Shown: positions 1 through 7,279, numbered from the stretch's first letter. The stretch is DNA of 12,793 nucleotides from Methanomicrobiales archaeon (GCA_012521035.1 JAAYND010000267.1:1-12793), one strand, 5' to 3'. Numbers and translations: made by a program. Notes: a model not told the origin generated them from the letters alone.

Positions 1-52
1 TCCCCGGGCGTCACCTTAATTAGGACTCACAATCAATATTTTAGAGCCGAAT

Positions 53-125
53 AGCCCGGTAGTGTAGAGGTCAATCATGCAAGGCTCTGGACCTTGCGAC
101 AGCAGTTCGAATCTGCTCCGGGCTA
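53..125 (+). tRNA. tRNA-Gln (anticodon CUG)
   Basis: Cloverleaf of 73 bases. The acceptor stem AGCCCGG (53-59) pairs with CCGGGCT (118-124) and the discriminator base is A125. The anticodon stem CAAGG/CCTTG encloses loop CTCTGGA (85-91) with anticodon CTG at 87-89, so it reads CAG (Gln). The T arm AGCAG-TTCGAAT-CTGCT spans 101-117. The D stem is weak: three pairs including a G-U. No intron, and no CCA is encoded, as is common in archaea. A possible box A (ttaatta, 16-22) lies about 34 bases upstream. The following ACTTTTATC (126-134) may serve as an oligo-T stop. Confidence 0.95.
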
Positions 126-234
126 CTACTTTTATCCCCAAAAAAGAGTCCCGCCTTGTTTCTGCGTATTCCTGTGCAAGGAGACCCCGGGCGCCAGTCG
201 GCACCCTGATGGTGTCCGGAAACCTACCTTCACC

Positions 235-241
235 GGGTGAT
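235..241 (+). promoter_or_regulatory. Shine-Dalgarno site that decides a TTG start
   Basis: GGGTGAT lies six bases before a TTG at 248 and is complementary to the archaeal 16S rRNA 3' end (GGAGGTGATC core). The upstream in-frame ATG at 209 has no comparable site, and the ATG at 77 lies inside the tRNA-Gln gene, so TTG 248 is preferred. Confidence 0.6.
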
Positions 242-247
242 AGACAA

Positions 248-1072
248 TTGGCTGACTACAACCTCGGATGCACCCTCCGGCCCGGTGATGCGGCAACGCT
301 TGCGCTGCTCGAAGACCTCTACGAAGAGCGCGCGATCGATCACCTCCAGTTTCAGGTCATACCGGGAGAGTCCTTCCAGAGAGATCTCGCAACGGTCGCT
401 GATACCGGCATTCCGGCGGTCATCCACGCGCCCTACCACAGCCACGGAGTGAACCCCTGCGCCCCGGCGGCCTACGACGATCGTGCCCTCCCCGATATCG
501 AGGCGCACACTGAGGAGGCCATGGCCCTGACCTTTGAAGCCGCAGATACCCTCGGCGCAGGGGTAATCGTCCTCCACGCCGGCAGGTACCTCCCCGGGGG
601 GCACGCCGCTGCCATGGAGGAGTTCCCTCGCTTTCTCGATCGATACTTCGACCCCCGGCTCACCCTCGAGAACCTCCCGGCGGTCTACGCCGGCTACCCC
701 CTGCTCGGGAACGACGCGCGTGAGCTTGAGATCCTCGCCGGCGGGAGGATCACTCAGTTCTGCCTCGACTTCCCGCACCTCTCCTGCACGACAAACTACC
801 GCGGTCAGGTGTTTGCGGAGGAACTTGGGCGGTTTGAGTCCCTCAACGTGACCCTCCACCACCTCTCAAACATCAGGCGTGGCTCGATCACCGACGAGCA
901 TCTTGAGCTCGACCACCCGGATGGCGGCCTTGACTTTGCGGCGGTCTTTGGCCGGCTCCGGCGGCACAGGAGTATTCCGACGACGCTTGAGTATAAGGAG
1001 AACGCACGAGAGGTCTACGCCCGGCAGGTGCGGGTCTTTGCCCGGCTCTGGGAGGAGTATGGTGGAGAGTAA
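248..1072 (+). CDS. sugar phosphate isomerase/epimerase-like TIM-barrel protein (AP endonuclease 2 fold)
   Basis: A 274-residue protein of the xylose-isomerase-like TIM-barrel superfamily, which includes endonuclease IV and sugar phosphate isomerases/epimerases. Likely metal ligands follow successive strands: H60 in IHAPYH, H110 in VLHAG, E141 in LENLP, D174 and H177 in CLDFPHL, H204/H205 in LHHLSN, D229 in GGLDF, and E248 in LEYKEN. This ordered set supports a metal-dependent cytoplasmic enzyme. Whether it isomerises a sugar or cuts abasic DNA cannot be read from the sequence, although the length and motifs look more like the isomerase/epimerase branch. TTG 248 is chosen for its Shine-Dalgarno match; ATG 209 is the alternative. 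It stands alone between tRNA-Gln and the MNT/HEPN pair. TIM-barrel class is clear, substrate unknown. Confidence 0.8.
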   Translation: MADYNLGCTLRPGDAATLALLEDLYEERAIDHLQFQVIPGESFQRDLATVADTGIPAVIHAPYHSHGVNPCAPAAYDDRALPDIEAHTEEAMALTFEAADTLGAGVIVLHAGRYLPGGHAAAMEEFPRFLDRYFDPRLTLENLPAVYAGYPLLGNDARELEILAGGRITQFCLDFPHLSCTTNYRGQVFAEELGRFESLNVTLHHLSNIRRGSITDEHLELDHPDGGLDFAAVFGRLRRHRSIPTTLEYKENAREVYARQVRVFARLWEEYGGE

Positions 1073-1087
1073 GACTCCCTGCCGTGG

Positions 1088-1098
1088 AAATATGTTAA
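1088..1098 (+). promoter_or_regulatory. possible box A for the MNT/HEPN pair
   Basis: The A/T-rich run aaatatgttaa lies just after the stop of the preceding gene and about 30 bases before ATG 1125. This fits transcription starting at or just before the start codon with a very short leader. The match to a TATA box is imperfect. Confidence 0.4.
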
Positions 1099-1124
1099 TG
1101 CGAGAGGCGCCCCACTCTAGGATT

Positions 1125-1535
1125 ATGGGTACACCCCCGGGGGTGACCGAGCGGGTAGATGTCCGGCACGCACTTGAACGGATGAAGACCGTGCCGGGAT
1201 TTGAGAAGGTCTGCTTTGTCATTCTCTATGGTTCCGTCGCAGAAGGGCGGGCAGGAGTCGGGTCTGACATCGATCTCGCCGTCTACTACGATGGAGATCG
1301 TGAGGAGGCCGGCAGGTTCCGGTTTGCGGTGCTCTCCGAACTCTGTGACGACCACTATGACATACAGATCTTCTCTCACCTGCCACTCTATGTCCGGACA
1401 GAAGTCCTCCGCGGGGAGGTGATCTACTGCACCGACGAGCGGTTTCTCTACGACGTCGCATACCAGACGATCCGGGAGTTTGGCGATTTCAAGCACCGGT
1501 TGTATGATTACATCGGTAAGGAGAGGATGGCGTGA
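1125..1535 (+). CDS. mntA: MNT-domain nucleotidyltransferase, MntA-like antitoxin
   Basis: A 136-residue minimal nucleotidyltransferase. It carries the full polymerase-beta signature GS-x10-DxD: G36 S37, ten residues, then D48-I-D50. D79 in YDIQIF is the likely third metal-binding acid. In characterised MntA/HepT pairs this protein transfers AMP to a tyrosine on the HEPN toxin and so silences it. The next gene is a HEPN protein whose ATG overlaps this stop by one base (A1535), so the two are probably translationally coupled. Start ATG 1125 is favoured because of the A/T-rich box about 30 bases upstream. Other in-frame starts are ATG 1092, ATG 1098 and GTG 1143. The fold and pairing are well supported; activity in this strain is inferred. 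Confidence 0.85.
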   Translation: MGTPPGVTERVDVRHALERMKTVPGFEKVCFVILYGSVAEGRAGVGSDIDLAVYYDGDREEAGRFRFAVLSELCDDHYDIQIFSHLPLYVRTEVLRGEVIYCTDERFLYDVAYQTIREFGDFKHRLYDYIGKERMA

Positions 1536-1972
1536 TGGGAAGGATCCGGGATACGGCGATCCGCATCAAACTCCAGGAGATGAGAGAGAGCGTTGATATG
1601 GCCAGGGAGCACCTCCCCGACTCAATCGACTTATTCGAGCAGCTTGGTATCGTGAAGGATGGTATCTACAAGCGCATCGAGTATGCCATCGAGAACGTCT
1701 TTGATATCTGTGCGGTTCTGAACGCTGACCTCCACCTTGGCGTCCCTGGCGTTGACGAAGGCATCCTTGAAAACCTCGTGCAGAACGGTCTGCTCTCCCC
1801 CGGGATGCGGCAGAACCTGAAGGCGATGAGGGGCTTTCGGAACATCGTCGTGCACCGCCACGGGACGATCGATGATGCTCTTGCCTTCTCAATCCTGAAA
1901 GAGCACATCGATGACTTCTCTCTCTTCGGGCAGGAGATTGAGCGATTCCTGCAGCCGGGGGATGGAGAATGA
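1535..1972 (+). CDS. hepT: HEPN-domain RNase toxin, HepT-like (DUF86)
   Basis: A 145-residue all-helical protein of the HepT/DUF86 HEPN type, partner of the upstream MNT gene. The catalytic RNase motif R-x4-H is present as R102-NIVV-H107 in RGFRNIVVHRHG. In characterised HepT proteins the motif is R-x4-H-x-Y and the tyrosine is the AMPylation site; here that position is H109. The toxin active site is therefore kept while the usual modification target is lost. Start ATG 1535 has the Shine-Dalgarno site AAGGAGAGG (1518-1526) about eight bases upstream and overlaps the antitoxin stop by one base; GTG 1532 is an in-frame alternative. Likely cleaves RNA when free of its partner. Assignment to HEPN is strong; toxicity is inferred. 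Confidence 0.85.
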   Translation: MGRIRDTAIRIKLQEMRESVDMAREHLPDSIDLFEQLGIVKDGIYKRIEYAIENVFDICAVLNADLHLGVPGVDEGILENLVQNGLLSPGMRQNLKAMRGFRNIVVHRHGTIDDALAFSILKEHIDDFSLFGQEIERFLQPGDGE

Positions 1973-2089
1973 CAGCATTGTCATGCCAGAATTTCCTCGA
2001 TCCCGGAGAGAACGGGTCTTTGCCGGCTGCCGGCCGGGCTAAAGGGTAAAGTTTTAAGTTGGTGCTGATATCACTCCTGCCAGCCCCCC
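1973..2089. other. intergenic gap between convergent genes
   Basis: A 117-base gap between the HEPN gene and the oppositely oriented DUF1614-like gene. It holds short GC-rich self-complementary sequence (gccggctgccggcc, 2023-2036) followed by an A/T-rich patch (aaagttttaag, 2047-2057) that could end the HEPN transcript. No gene is visible. Confidence 0.4.
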
Positions 2090-2821
2090 TCACGCCAGGA
2101 GCGCCGCGATGATCCCGGACAAGAATATACCATCAAACGTCCCGGCCCCGCCGATGCTCGCCATCGGTGCCCCCAGGTCCGCGATACTCCCGAGGTTGAG
2201 GAGGTCTGCCCCGATAAGGGTTCCAAGCGTCCCGCTCACGTAGGCGATGATCACCGCCGCCCCGGGAACCCCGCCCGCGAAGATCGAGAGGATGAGCGCT
2301 GAGAAGAGCGCTGCAAGCGGCGGTATGAAGAACGGCGTTGCGATCCCAAGGCCCGGCACCGGCCGGGCGACCACCTTCGTCACGATCGTCACGACCACAA
2401 CCCCGAGGAGCGCAAGCCCGAGCAGCAGGTAGCCGCCGCTGATCACGACCGAGTCGTAGAGGAGGTAGAGCGATATGACGGTTGGTATGAGCGCCCCGCC
2501 GACGTTGACCGCAAGAACCGTCCGGCGCGCCGGCCGCGGGATCCGGTAGAGCCGGCCATAGACCGGGATGTAGCGGTCATACGCCGGCAGGGTCCGGCTC
2601 TCGAGCGTCCTGACCGGGATGTTGATGAAACTCCCGGCAAGCGTAAGGAGGAGGATCAGGAGTGCCTCACGGAGAGAGAACCCGAGCTTCGTGAACGTCG
2701 CCCCGATCGCGGTCAAAAAGATGATCGGAAAGAGAATGACAGCAAGCCCGAAGAGTACGATTATCCCGAAGAGGAAGAGCAGCAGCAGGGGAGAGAAGGG
2801 GTTGAAGACTACCCGGTCCAT
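2090..2821 (-). CDS. DUF1614-like multi-pass membrane protein
   Basis: A 243-residue, strongly hydrophobic protein with about seven membrane segments: a long hydrophobic N-terminal block, a polar arginine-rich loop about one third of the way in (PVRTLESRTL to RIPRPARRT), then NVGGALIPT and the C-terminal signature GGAGTFDGIFLSG. The overall pattern and the GGAGTFDG ending match my recollection of the DUF1614 family of archaeal and bacterial membrane proteins; no function is known to me. Start ATG 2821 is chosen because a clear TATA box (2844-2852) is centred 28 bases upstream, the same spacing seen for nop5. ATG 2842 is in frame and would add seven residues if transcription reads through from flpA, whose stop is at 2853. 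Confidence 0.7.
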   Translation of the reverse strand: MDRVVFNPFSPLLLLFLFGIIVLFGLAVILFPIIFLTAIGATFTKLGFSLREALLILLLTLAGSFINIPVRTLESRTLPAYDRYIPVYGRLYRIPRPARRTVLAVNVGGALIPTVISLYLLYDSVVISGGYLLLGLALLGVVVVTIVTKVVARPVPGLGIATPFFIPPLAALFSALILSIFAGGVPGAAVIIAYVSGTLGTLIGADLLNLGSIADLGAPMASIGGAGTFDGIFLSGIIAALLA

Positions 2822-2843
2822 ACGGAAGAGTGCACCCCGCATC

Positions 2844-2852
2844 TAATATATA
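2844..2852 (-). promoter_or_regulatory. box A for the DUF1614-like gene
   Basis: On the minus strand this reads tatatatta, squeezed between the flpA stop codon and the next gene. Its centre is about 28 bases before ATG 2821, which suggests a separate promoter giving a leaderless transcript rather than only read-through from nop5-flpA. Confidence 0.55.
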
Positions 2853-3455
2853 CTATCCCCTGCGGGTGCAGACGATCGCTGCGTGGTCGTGGTGGTAGGG
2901 CTCAAGCCACCGGAGATCCACCACATCGAGATGCTGAGAAAGCCCGGCCCGGGCCTCTTCCACAACGTCGGCCGGATCCCGCCGGACGTCCACGCTCCGG
3001 GTCTTGAGCATCAGGACGAGGTGTCCACCAGGCTTTAAGAAGATGAGGTTCTTCTCTGCGATCCCGATCTGGTCTGGTTGTGCCACATCCTGGTAGATGA
3101 GATCCACCCCCTCCATGAACGGCGCATACTCGTAGGGTCGGTTTGCGTCGGCCATGATCGGGACGATATTCTTCCGCCGGCGGGCCACCTCAAGGAGATC
3201 CTGCATAGGCCGGGGCGCAAACTCGACCGCGTAGACGGTCTCAACATAATCGGCGACGTGCGAGACCGTCGTCCCGTTCGCCGCACCGAGGTAGAGCACC
3301 CGCATCCCGGGCTCAAGCTCCAGTTCGCCGCCGAGCAGGTAGTAGGCGGCAAACTTGCTCCGGTAGGGGTCCCAGACCCGGTAGCCCTCAAGCATCCGCT
3401 CCCCGTAGACCCCGCCCTCGCCGGGTGAGACGAGGACGTTTCCTATCCGGATCAT
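2853..3455 (-). CDS. flpA: fibrillarin-like rRNA/tRNA 2'-O-methyltransferase
   Basis: A 200-residue fibrillarin, the SAM-dependent methyltransferase of archaeal box C/D RNPs, which methylates ribose 2'-OH groups at sites chosen by guide RNAs. The SAM-binding loop is VLYLGAANGTT (residues 53-63; many homologues have GAASG where this has GAANG). The conserved N-terminal YRVWDPYRSKFAAY (25-38) includes K34; with D123 in YQDVAQP and K151 in MLKTRSVD it forms the expected catalytic Lys-Asp-Lys set. ATG 3455 overlaps the nop5 stop in an ATGA, so synthesis is probably coupled to its Nop5 partner. Length is a little short of the usual 210-230 residues but all core motifs are present. Confidence 0.97.
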   Translation of the reverse strand: MIRIGNVLVSPGEGGVYGERMLEGYRVWDPYRSKFAAYYLLGGELELEPGMRVLYLGAANGTTVSHVADYVETVYAVEFAPRPMQDLLEVARRRKNIVPIMADANRPYEYAPFMEGVDLIYQDVAQPDQIGIAEKNLIFLKPGGHLVLMLKTRSVDVRRDPADVVEEARAGLSQHLDVVDLRWLEPYHHDHAAIVCTRRG

Positions 3456-4312
3456 GCCACCACCCCTGCCTCATCGATCCGCTTCTGCGCATCATCGAGG
3501 AACTCCGGCACAAGCACACCACGGTAGTAGTCGAGCCGGGCTGCTATTGCAAGCTTCGCCGCAAGCACCCTCGCCACCCGGCCCCTGACCTCACGGGGAG
3601 CGTTATGCACCCTTCTATGCTGGAATATGATCCCGTGTTTCGGCGGCGGTGTCCCGCCCCGAAGGTGCGAAAAGAGCGCCTGCTCCGACCCGAGAACCTG
3701 TATGGTGCTCCCCGGCATCCTCGCAAGTGTCGAGAGTCCCCCCGCACGGGAGAGGAGCCGGGCCGCGACCAGGCCGCCGATGAGAGCGCTCACGTTCGGC
3801 ATCACCTCATCGGCACGGGCCGAGACCTCACGCATAAGACGGCTCCGCACCCCGGCGAGCCGATCGATCTCGTCGGCGACGTCCGCAAGACCCCCTCGCG
3901 CCCCACGCTTGATGATACCGGGCATCTTCTTCGCCGGGAGGTAGCGGTACTTCCGTGAGAACGCCGGGTTCGTGACCTGGTACCACTCCGCGGCACGCTC
4001 CGAGAGCAGGTTGATGACGTTATCGAGTTCGTCGAGCATCCTGACCATCTGGAGGAGCTCGACATCCCGGCTCTGGTAGGCGATCGCGATCTTCTTCCGG
4101 GCAAGCGTCGTGCAGACCGCCCGGAGCAGGTCGATATACTCCTCCCGGTCCCGGACAACCCCGCAGTCCCGGGCAGTCTCCCACTCGATGGGGATGTAAG
4201 ACTCCATACCGGTGCGGAGTGTCGCCGCCCTCTTCGCGAGCGCCGCCGGGTCGGTGCCGGCGCCCCGGCACCCCTGCTCATCGAGATCCCCGAACCAGTA
4301 GCGTTGTAGCAT
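3452..4312 (-). CDS. nop5: Nop5/Nop56-like box C/D RNP core protein
   Basis: A 286-residue Nop5, the scaffold that bridges fibrillarin to L7Ae-bound C/D guide RNA. A short N-terminal fibrillarin-binding part is followed by a long helical, probably coiled-coil section (about 70-190, including the dimerising helices) and the C-terminal Nop domain with GSTIQVLGSEQALFSHLRGG and PPKHGIIFQH, which contacts RNA and L7Ae. The lysine-rich tail of some archaeal Nop5 proteins is missing, so it is at the short end of the family. ATG 4312 is chosen: a TATA box is centred 28 bases upstream, which rules out the in-frame ATG at 4354. First gene of a nop5-flpA operon with a four-base overlap. Confidence 0.95.
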   Translation of the reverse strand: MLQRYWFGDLDEQGCRGAGTDPAALAKRAATLRTGMESYIPIEWETARDCGVVRDREEYIDLLRAVCTTLARKKIAIAYQSRDVELLQMVRMLDELDNVINLLSERAAEWYQVTNPAFSRKYRYLPAKKMPGIIKRGARGGLADVADEIDRLAGVRSRLMREVSARADEVMPNVSALIGGLVAARLLSRAGGLSTLARMPGSTIQVLGSEQALFSHLRGGTPPPKHGIIFQHRRVHNAPREVRGRVARVLAAKLAIAARLDYYRGVLVPEFLDDAQKRIDEAGVVA

Positions 4313-4335
4313 GGGTACGGTATTGGAGCCCGGTC

Positions 4336-4344
4336 GATATAAGG
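4336..4344 (-). promoter_or_regulatory. box A of the nop5-flpA operon
   Basis: Minus strand ccttatatc, centred 28 bases before ATG 4312, giving a leaderless or nearly leaderless nop5 transcript. It sits directly against the stop codon of the upstream permease gene (stop at 4347-4349), so the RNP operon has its own promoter. Confidence 0.65.
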
Positions 4345-4346
4345 AA

Positions 4347-5558
4347 TCATGCAAACCCGAACGAGTAGACCATCACCGGAACCATGATCGCGCCCATACA
4401 GTAGACCCGGCGGATGTTCACGAGCGACGGAACGTAGCCGACCGCTGTTGCGAGGAGGAGGATAAAAACCCCGAACGGCCCGCAGAGTATGAGGGAGAGG
4501 AGAAGAACAAAGGCGATGACACCACGGTTGAGCGCTGTCACGTTCACACCGCCAAACCACCCTGCCATCGTCGAGAAGTAGACGGTCAGGAGGTAGGCCC
4601 CGACCGCAGCCATCGCACCTGCGAGCAGGATGATCGTCGCGGGCGGGAGCTCCTCAGCCGCCGCGAGCGCTACCATCACACCGTTCCTGGTCCGGGCTAT
4701 GGCGTAGAACGCCGCAAGCCCGAGGAAGGCGTTGACGGTGTTTGCAGCGCTGGTCGCGACGATGTACTCCCGGGGGTTTGAGTCGTAGCCGATGACCGAT
4801 GTCAGGAGGGCGTTTGCCGTTGCGTTCGAGAGGCCGGGGAGCCAGCCCACAAGCGCCCCCGCGATTGAACCTAAGATGGACCCCCGCCGGATCGCGCCGG
4901 CCGGGAGATCGATCCCCGAGAAGTGCTGGGCAGGCATGGCCCCGTGTGACGCCCGGAGGAGGACCGCGATACCGAAGAGCCCGGAGAGAAGCGGCATCAG
5001 CACGCCGGACTCACCCCCCACCTGCCAGGCGAGGAAGGAGTATCGGAGCGAGAAAAGCCCGAGTGCTCCGGATACGAGGAAGACCGCAAGCGCCCACCCG
5101 GGAGACTCGGAGACGACGATGAGGTAACCCCCCACCGCGAGTATGATGAGCCCGATACCCCAGTCGATCCCGGGCTGAAGCGCAGGGAGAACCAGAACAA
5201 AGGCGAGCGCGAGCGGCAGAGAGAGAGCGACGCCGGCAGCGCTCCCGAGAGCGGATATCCGGACAGCCTCCTCACCCCGGCCTTCGAGGCAGAGGGAGTG
5301 GGCGGGGAGGACCGCGAGCGACGTATCCGCGTCAGGTATGCCGAGAAAAGCTCCGGGGACGAAATCGATGAACGTATGCGTGACAAGGGCGGCAAACATG
5401 GCGCATGCGATCACCACCGGGTCAAACCAGGCGAGCAGGAGTACCTGGAGCGAGAGGAGGAGGCCGGCCATGGTGTTTGCGTGGATACCGGGGATAAGAC
5501 CGCTTATGACACCGCACCCGATACCGATGGCGACACCGACGCAGATACTGACGTACAC
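4347..5558 (-). CDS. TctA-like membrane permease (COG1784-type)
   Basis: A 403-residue polytopic membrane protein with about ten hydrophobic spans. It shows the internal two-fold repeat of TctA/DUF112 permeases: GLIPGIHANT near residue 20 and GWLPGLSNATAN near residue 238, each with a Gly/Pro motif in the first spans of its half. Bacterial TctA works with a small TctB and a periplasmic TctC to import tricarboxylates; no such partners are seen here, which is usual for the archaeal branch, so the substrate is unknown. Start GTG 5558 has only a weak ribosome site, but ggtttatcc about 31 bases upstream fits a short-leader promoter. Divergent from hemD across 89 bases. Confidence 0.8.
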   Translation of the reverse strand: MYVSICVGVAIGIGCGVISGLIPGIHANTMAGLLLSLQVLLLAWFDPVVIACAMFAALVTHTFIDFVPGAFLGIPDADTSLAVLPAHSLCLEGRGEEAVRISALGSAAGVALSLPLALAFVLVLPALQPGIDWGIGLIILAVGGYLIVVSESPGWALAVFLVSGALGLFSLRYSFLAWQVGGESGVLMPLLSGLFGIAVLLRASHGAMPAQHFSGIDLPAGAIRRGSILGSIAGALVGWLPGLSNATANALLTSVIGYDSNPREYIVATSAANTVNAFLGLAAFYAIARTRNGVMVALAAAEELPPATIILLAGAMAAVGAYLLTVYFSTMAGWFGGVNVTALNRGVIAFVLLLSLILCGPFGVFILLLATAVGYVPSLVNIRRVYCMGAIMVPVMVYSFGFA

Positions 5559-5584
5559 GCTTGATCAACGGTCGGAGCCGGCGG

Positions 5585-5593
5585 GGATAAACC
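5585..5593 (-). promoter_or_regulatory. box A of the TctA-like permease gene
   Basis: Minus strand ggtttatcc, centred about 31 bases before GTG 5558. It shares the short divergent spacer with the hemD promoter. Confidence 0.5.
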
Positions 5594-5618
5594 AACCGGA
5601 TTGCACCGGGGGATACAG

Positions 5619-5626
5619 TCATATTC
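5619..5626 (+). promoter_or_regulatory. box A of the hemD-cbf5 operon
   Basis: tcatattc, centred 25-26 bases before ATG 5648, consistent with a leaderless transcript. A second A/T-rich patch (gttatacc, 5639-5646) is too near the start codon to act as box A for it. Confidence 0.5.
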
Positions 5627-5647
5627 TGCGAGGCAAACGTTATACCG

Positions 5648-6328
5648 ATGAAGATCGCCATCACCCGCCTTGAGAACAAGGCTGAGGGAGACCGTGCCCT
5701 CTGCGCTTCCTACGGCCACGACTGCTCCACGGTCTCACCGCTCCGCTCCGAGATCCGGGCGGAGAGGGTTGCCGCATTCGTCGATGCTGTCCACCGCGAC
5801 GAGTTCGACTGTCTCTTCTTCACAAGCGCCCTCCCGGCCATGATCGTAGCGCCGAGACTCACCCGGTGGCCCCGGGTGATCGCCATCGGACCAAAGACCG
5901 CCGAGATCCTTGGCGAGTCGGGTATCGAGGCCGAAGTCCTCCCTGCGTACTACTCAAGAGACTTCGTCCCCTACCTCGGGGACTGGCTCCGGGGGCGGAC
6001 AGTCGGGATCCCGCGTGCCGATGTCCCGAACCCGGGTCTCCTCGGAGGGATCACTGCAGCGGGGGGGAAGTACCACGAGGAGAGGATATACGCACTCGTT
6101 CCCACGGGTACGGAGCTCACCCTTGATGATGCCGATGCCGTTCTCTTCACGAGCGCCATGTCCTACCGGGAGGCCCGGTGGCAGCCCCGCGACGACCTCC
6201 TCCTCATAGCGATCGGGGATGTCACTGGCGATGCTATGCGGGCTGGCGGGCATCCCCCGGCGGTCGTCGGGGATGGATCGCTTGCCGGAACACTTGAAGC
6301 GGTGAACCGATACCAGGAAGGAGTATGA
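5648..6328 (+). CDS. hemD: uroporphyrinogen-III synthase
   Basis: A 226-residue HemD-family protein. The enzyme closes hydroxymethylbilane with inversion of ring D to give uroporphyrinogen III, precursor of siroheme, cobalamin and, in methanogens, coenzyme F430. Support: N-terminal MKIAITRLENKA, the FFTSALPA and VLFTSAMSYREA strands typical of the two-lobed fold, and VIAIGPKTAEILGESGI in the middle. HemD sequences are very divergent, so this rests on the overall pattern rather than fixed catalytic residues. The stop overlaps the cbf5 ATG in an ATGA. No other porphyrin-pathway gene is in the window. Confidence 0.85.
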   Translation: MKIAITRLENKAEGDRALCASYGHDCSTVSPLRSEIRAERVAAFVDAVHRDEFDCLFFTSALPAMIVAPRLTRWPRVIAIGPKTAEILGESGIEAEVLPAYYSRDFVPYLGDWLRGRTVGIPRADVPNPGLLGGITAAGGKYHEERIYALVPTGTELTLDDADAVLFTSAMSYREARWQPRDDLLLIAIGDVTGDAMRAGGHPPAVVGDGSLAGTLEAVNRYQEGV

Positions 6329-7260
6329 CCGGGCGGGAAGAGCCTCCCATACCCCTGTCGGGGATCGTCGTCGTCGATAAACCCCGGGGCCCGAGCAGCC
6401 ACCAGGTGACGGCGTGGGTCGGGGATATCCTCGGCCGGCGGGTGGGCCACGCCGGGACGCTCGATCCCGGGGTCTCCGGGGTGCTCGTCGTCATGTTTGG
6501 CGGTGCCGTCAGGCTCGCTCCCATCCTCCTCGCGCACAGCAAGGAGTATGTCTGCCTGATGCGACTCCACGGCGACGTCTCCCGGGAGGCGGTGGACCGG
6601 GTGGCGGAGGAGTTTGTCGGCCGGGTATACCAGCGACCGCCGAGGAAGAGTGCGGTGAAGCGGAGTCTCCGGATCAGGAAGATCCACGAGATTGAGATCC
6701 TGGATATGAAGGGGAGGCTCGTCCTCTTCCGCGTCCGGTGCGATGCCGGGACATACATACGAACACTCTGCATCCACATGGGATATGCCCTCGGGGTCTG
6801 TGCACACATGCAGGAACTCCGGAGGGTCCGCTCCGGACCGTTTGATGAGACCGCGGCGGTCTCGCTCCACGAGCTCGCTGATGCCGTCGCGGCGGCACGG
6901 GAGGGAAATTCTGCTCCGCTCCAGCGAATGCTCCTCCCGCCCGTCTCCGCCGTCGTCGACCTCCCGAAGGTCGTCATCCGCGATACAGCGGTCGACGCCA
7001 TCTGCCATGGTGCCGTTCTCGCTGGGGTCGGGGTCACCCGGAAAGAAGGCGGGTTTGGGAAGGGCGAGGTCGTCGCGATCATGACAGAGCGGGGTGAACT
7101 CGTAGGGCTCGGGAAGGCCCTCATAAGTTCATCGACGCTGAAACCCGGCGAACCCGGCCTGGTCGTAGCCCCCACCACTGTCCTGATGCAGCCCGGCACC
7201 TACCCCCGTGGCTGGAAGAAACAAACGCCGGCAGATATCATTAATAGGCAAGCCCGCTAA
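6325..7260 (+). CDS. cbf5: H/ACA RNP pseudouridine synthase Cbf5 (TruB family)
   Basis: A 311-residue archaeal Cbf5, catalytic subunit of the H/ACA guide RNP that converts uridine to pseudouridine in rRNA and probably acts at tRNA U55. The catalytic aspartate is D47 in GHAGTLDPGVSG. Other family motifs are VDKPRGPSSHQV (17-28), YQRPPRKSAVKR and DAGTYIRTLCIHMG. A PUA RNA-binding domain fills the C-terminal part (about 225-300, with KGEVVAIMTERGELVGLGKA). ATG 6325 overlaps the end of hemD, so expression depends on that gene. Length is a little below the roughly 330 residues common in the family. The last codons hold a probable promoter for tRNA-Ser. Confidence 0.96.
   Translation: MTGREEPPIPLSGIVVVDKPRGPSSHQVTAWVGDILGRRVGHAGTLDPGVSGVLVVMFGGAVRLAPILLAHSKEYVCLMRLHGDVSREAVDRVAEEFVGRVYQRPPRKSAVKRSLRIRKIHEIEILDMKGRLVLFRVRCDAGTYIRTLCIHMGYALGVCAHMQELRRVRSGPFDETAAVSLHELADAVAAAREGNSAPLQRMLLPPVSAVVDLPKVVIRDTAVDAICHGAVLAGVGVTRKEGGFGKGEVVAIMTERGELVGLGKALISSSTLKPGEPGLVVAPTTVLMQPGTYPRGWKKQTPADIINRQAR
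7239..7247 (+). promoter_or_regulatory. possible box A of tRNA-Ser inside the cbf5 3' end
   Basis: cattaatag lies within the last codons of cbf5, about 37 bases before the mature tRNA 5' end. This allows a transcription start near 7270 and a short 5' leader removed by RNase P. Confidence 0.45.
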
Positions 7261-7279
7261 CTAATGATGCACATTCTGT

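Noticed and set aside
77..247. Extension of the TIM-barrel reading frame back to ATG 77
   Set aside because: ATG 77 lies inside tRNA-Gln, and the family fold begins only after TTG 248, which has a strong ribosome site.
230..862. Long minus-strand open frame opposite the TIM-barrel gene
   Set aside because: It is a shadow in GC-rich coding sequence with low-complexity, charged translation and no family features.
4311..4781. Plus-strand open frame opposite the permease gene
   Set aside because: Same antisense pattern of charged residues; no ribosome site or recognisable domain.
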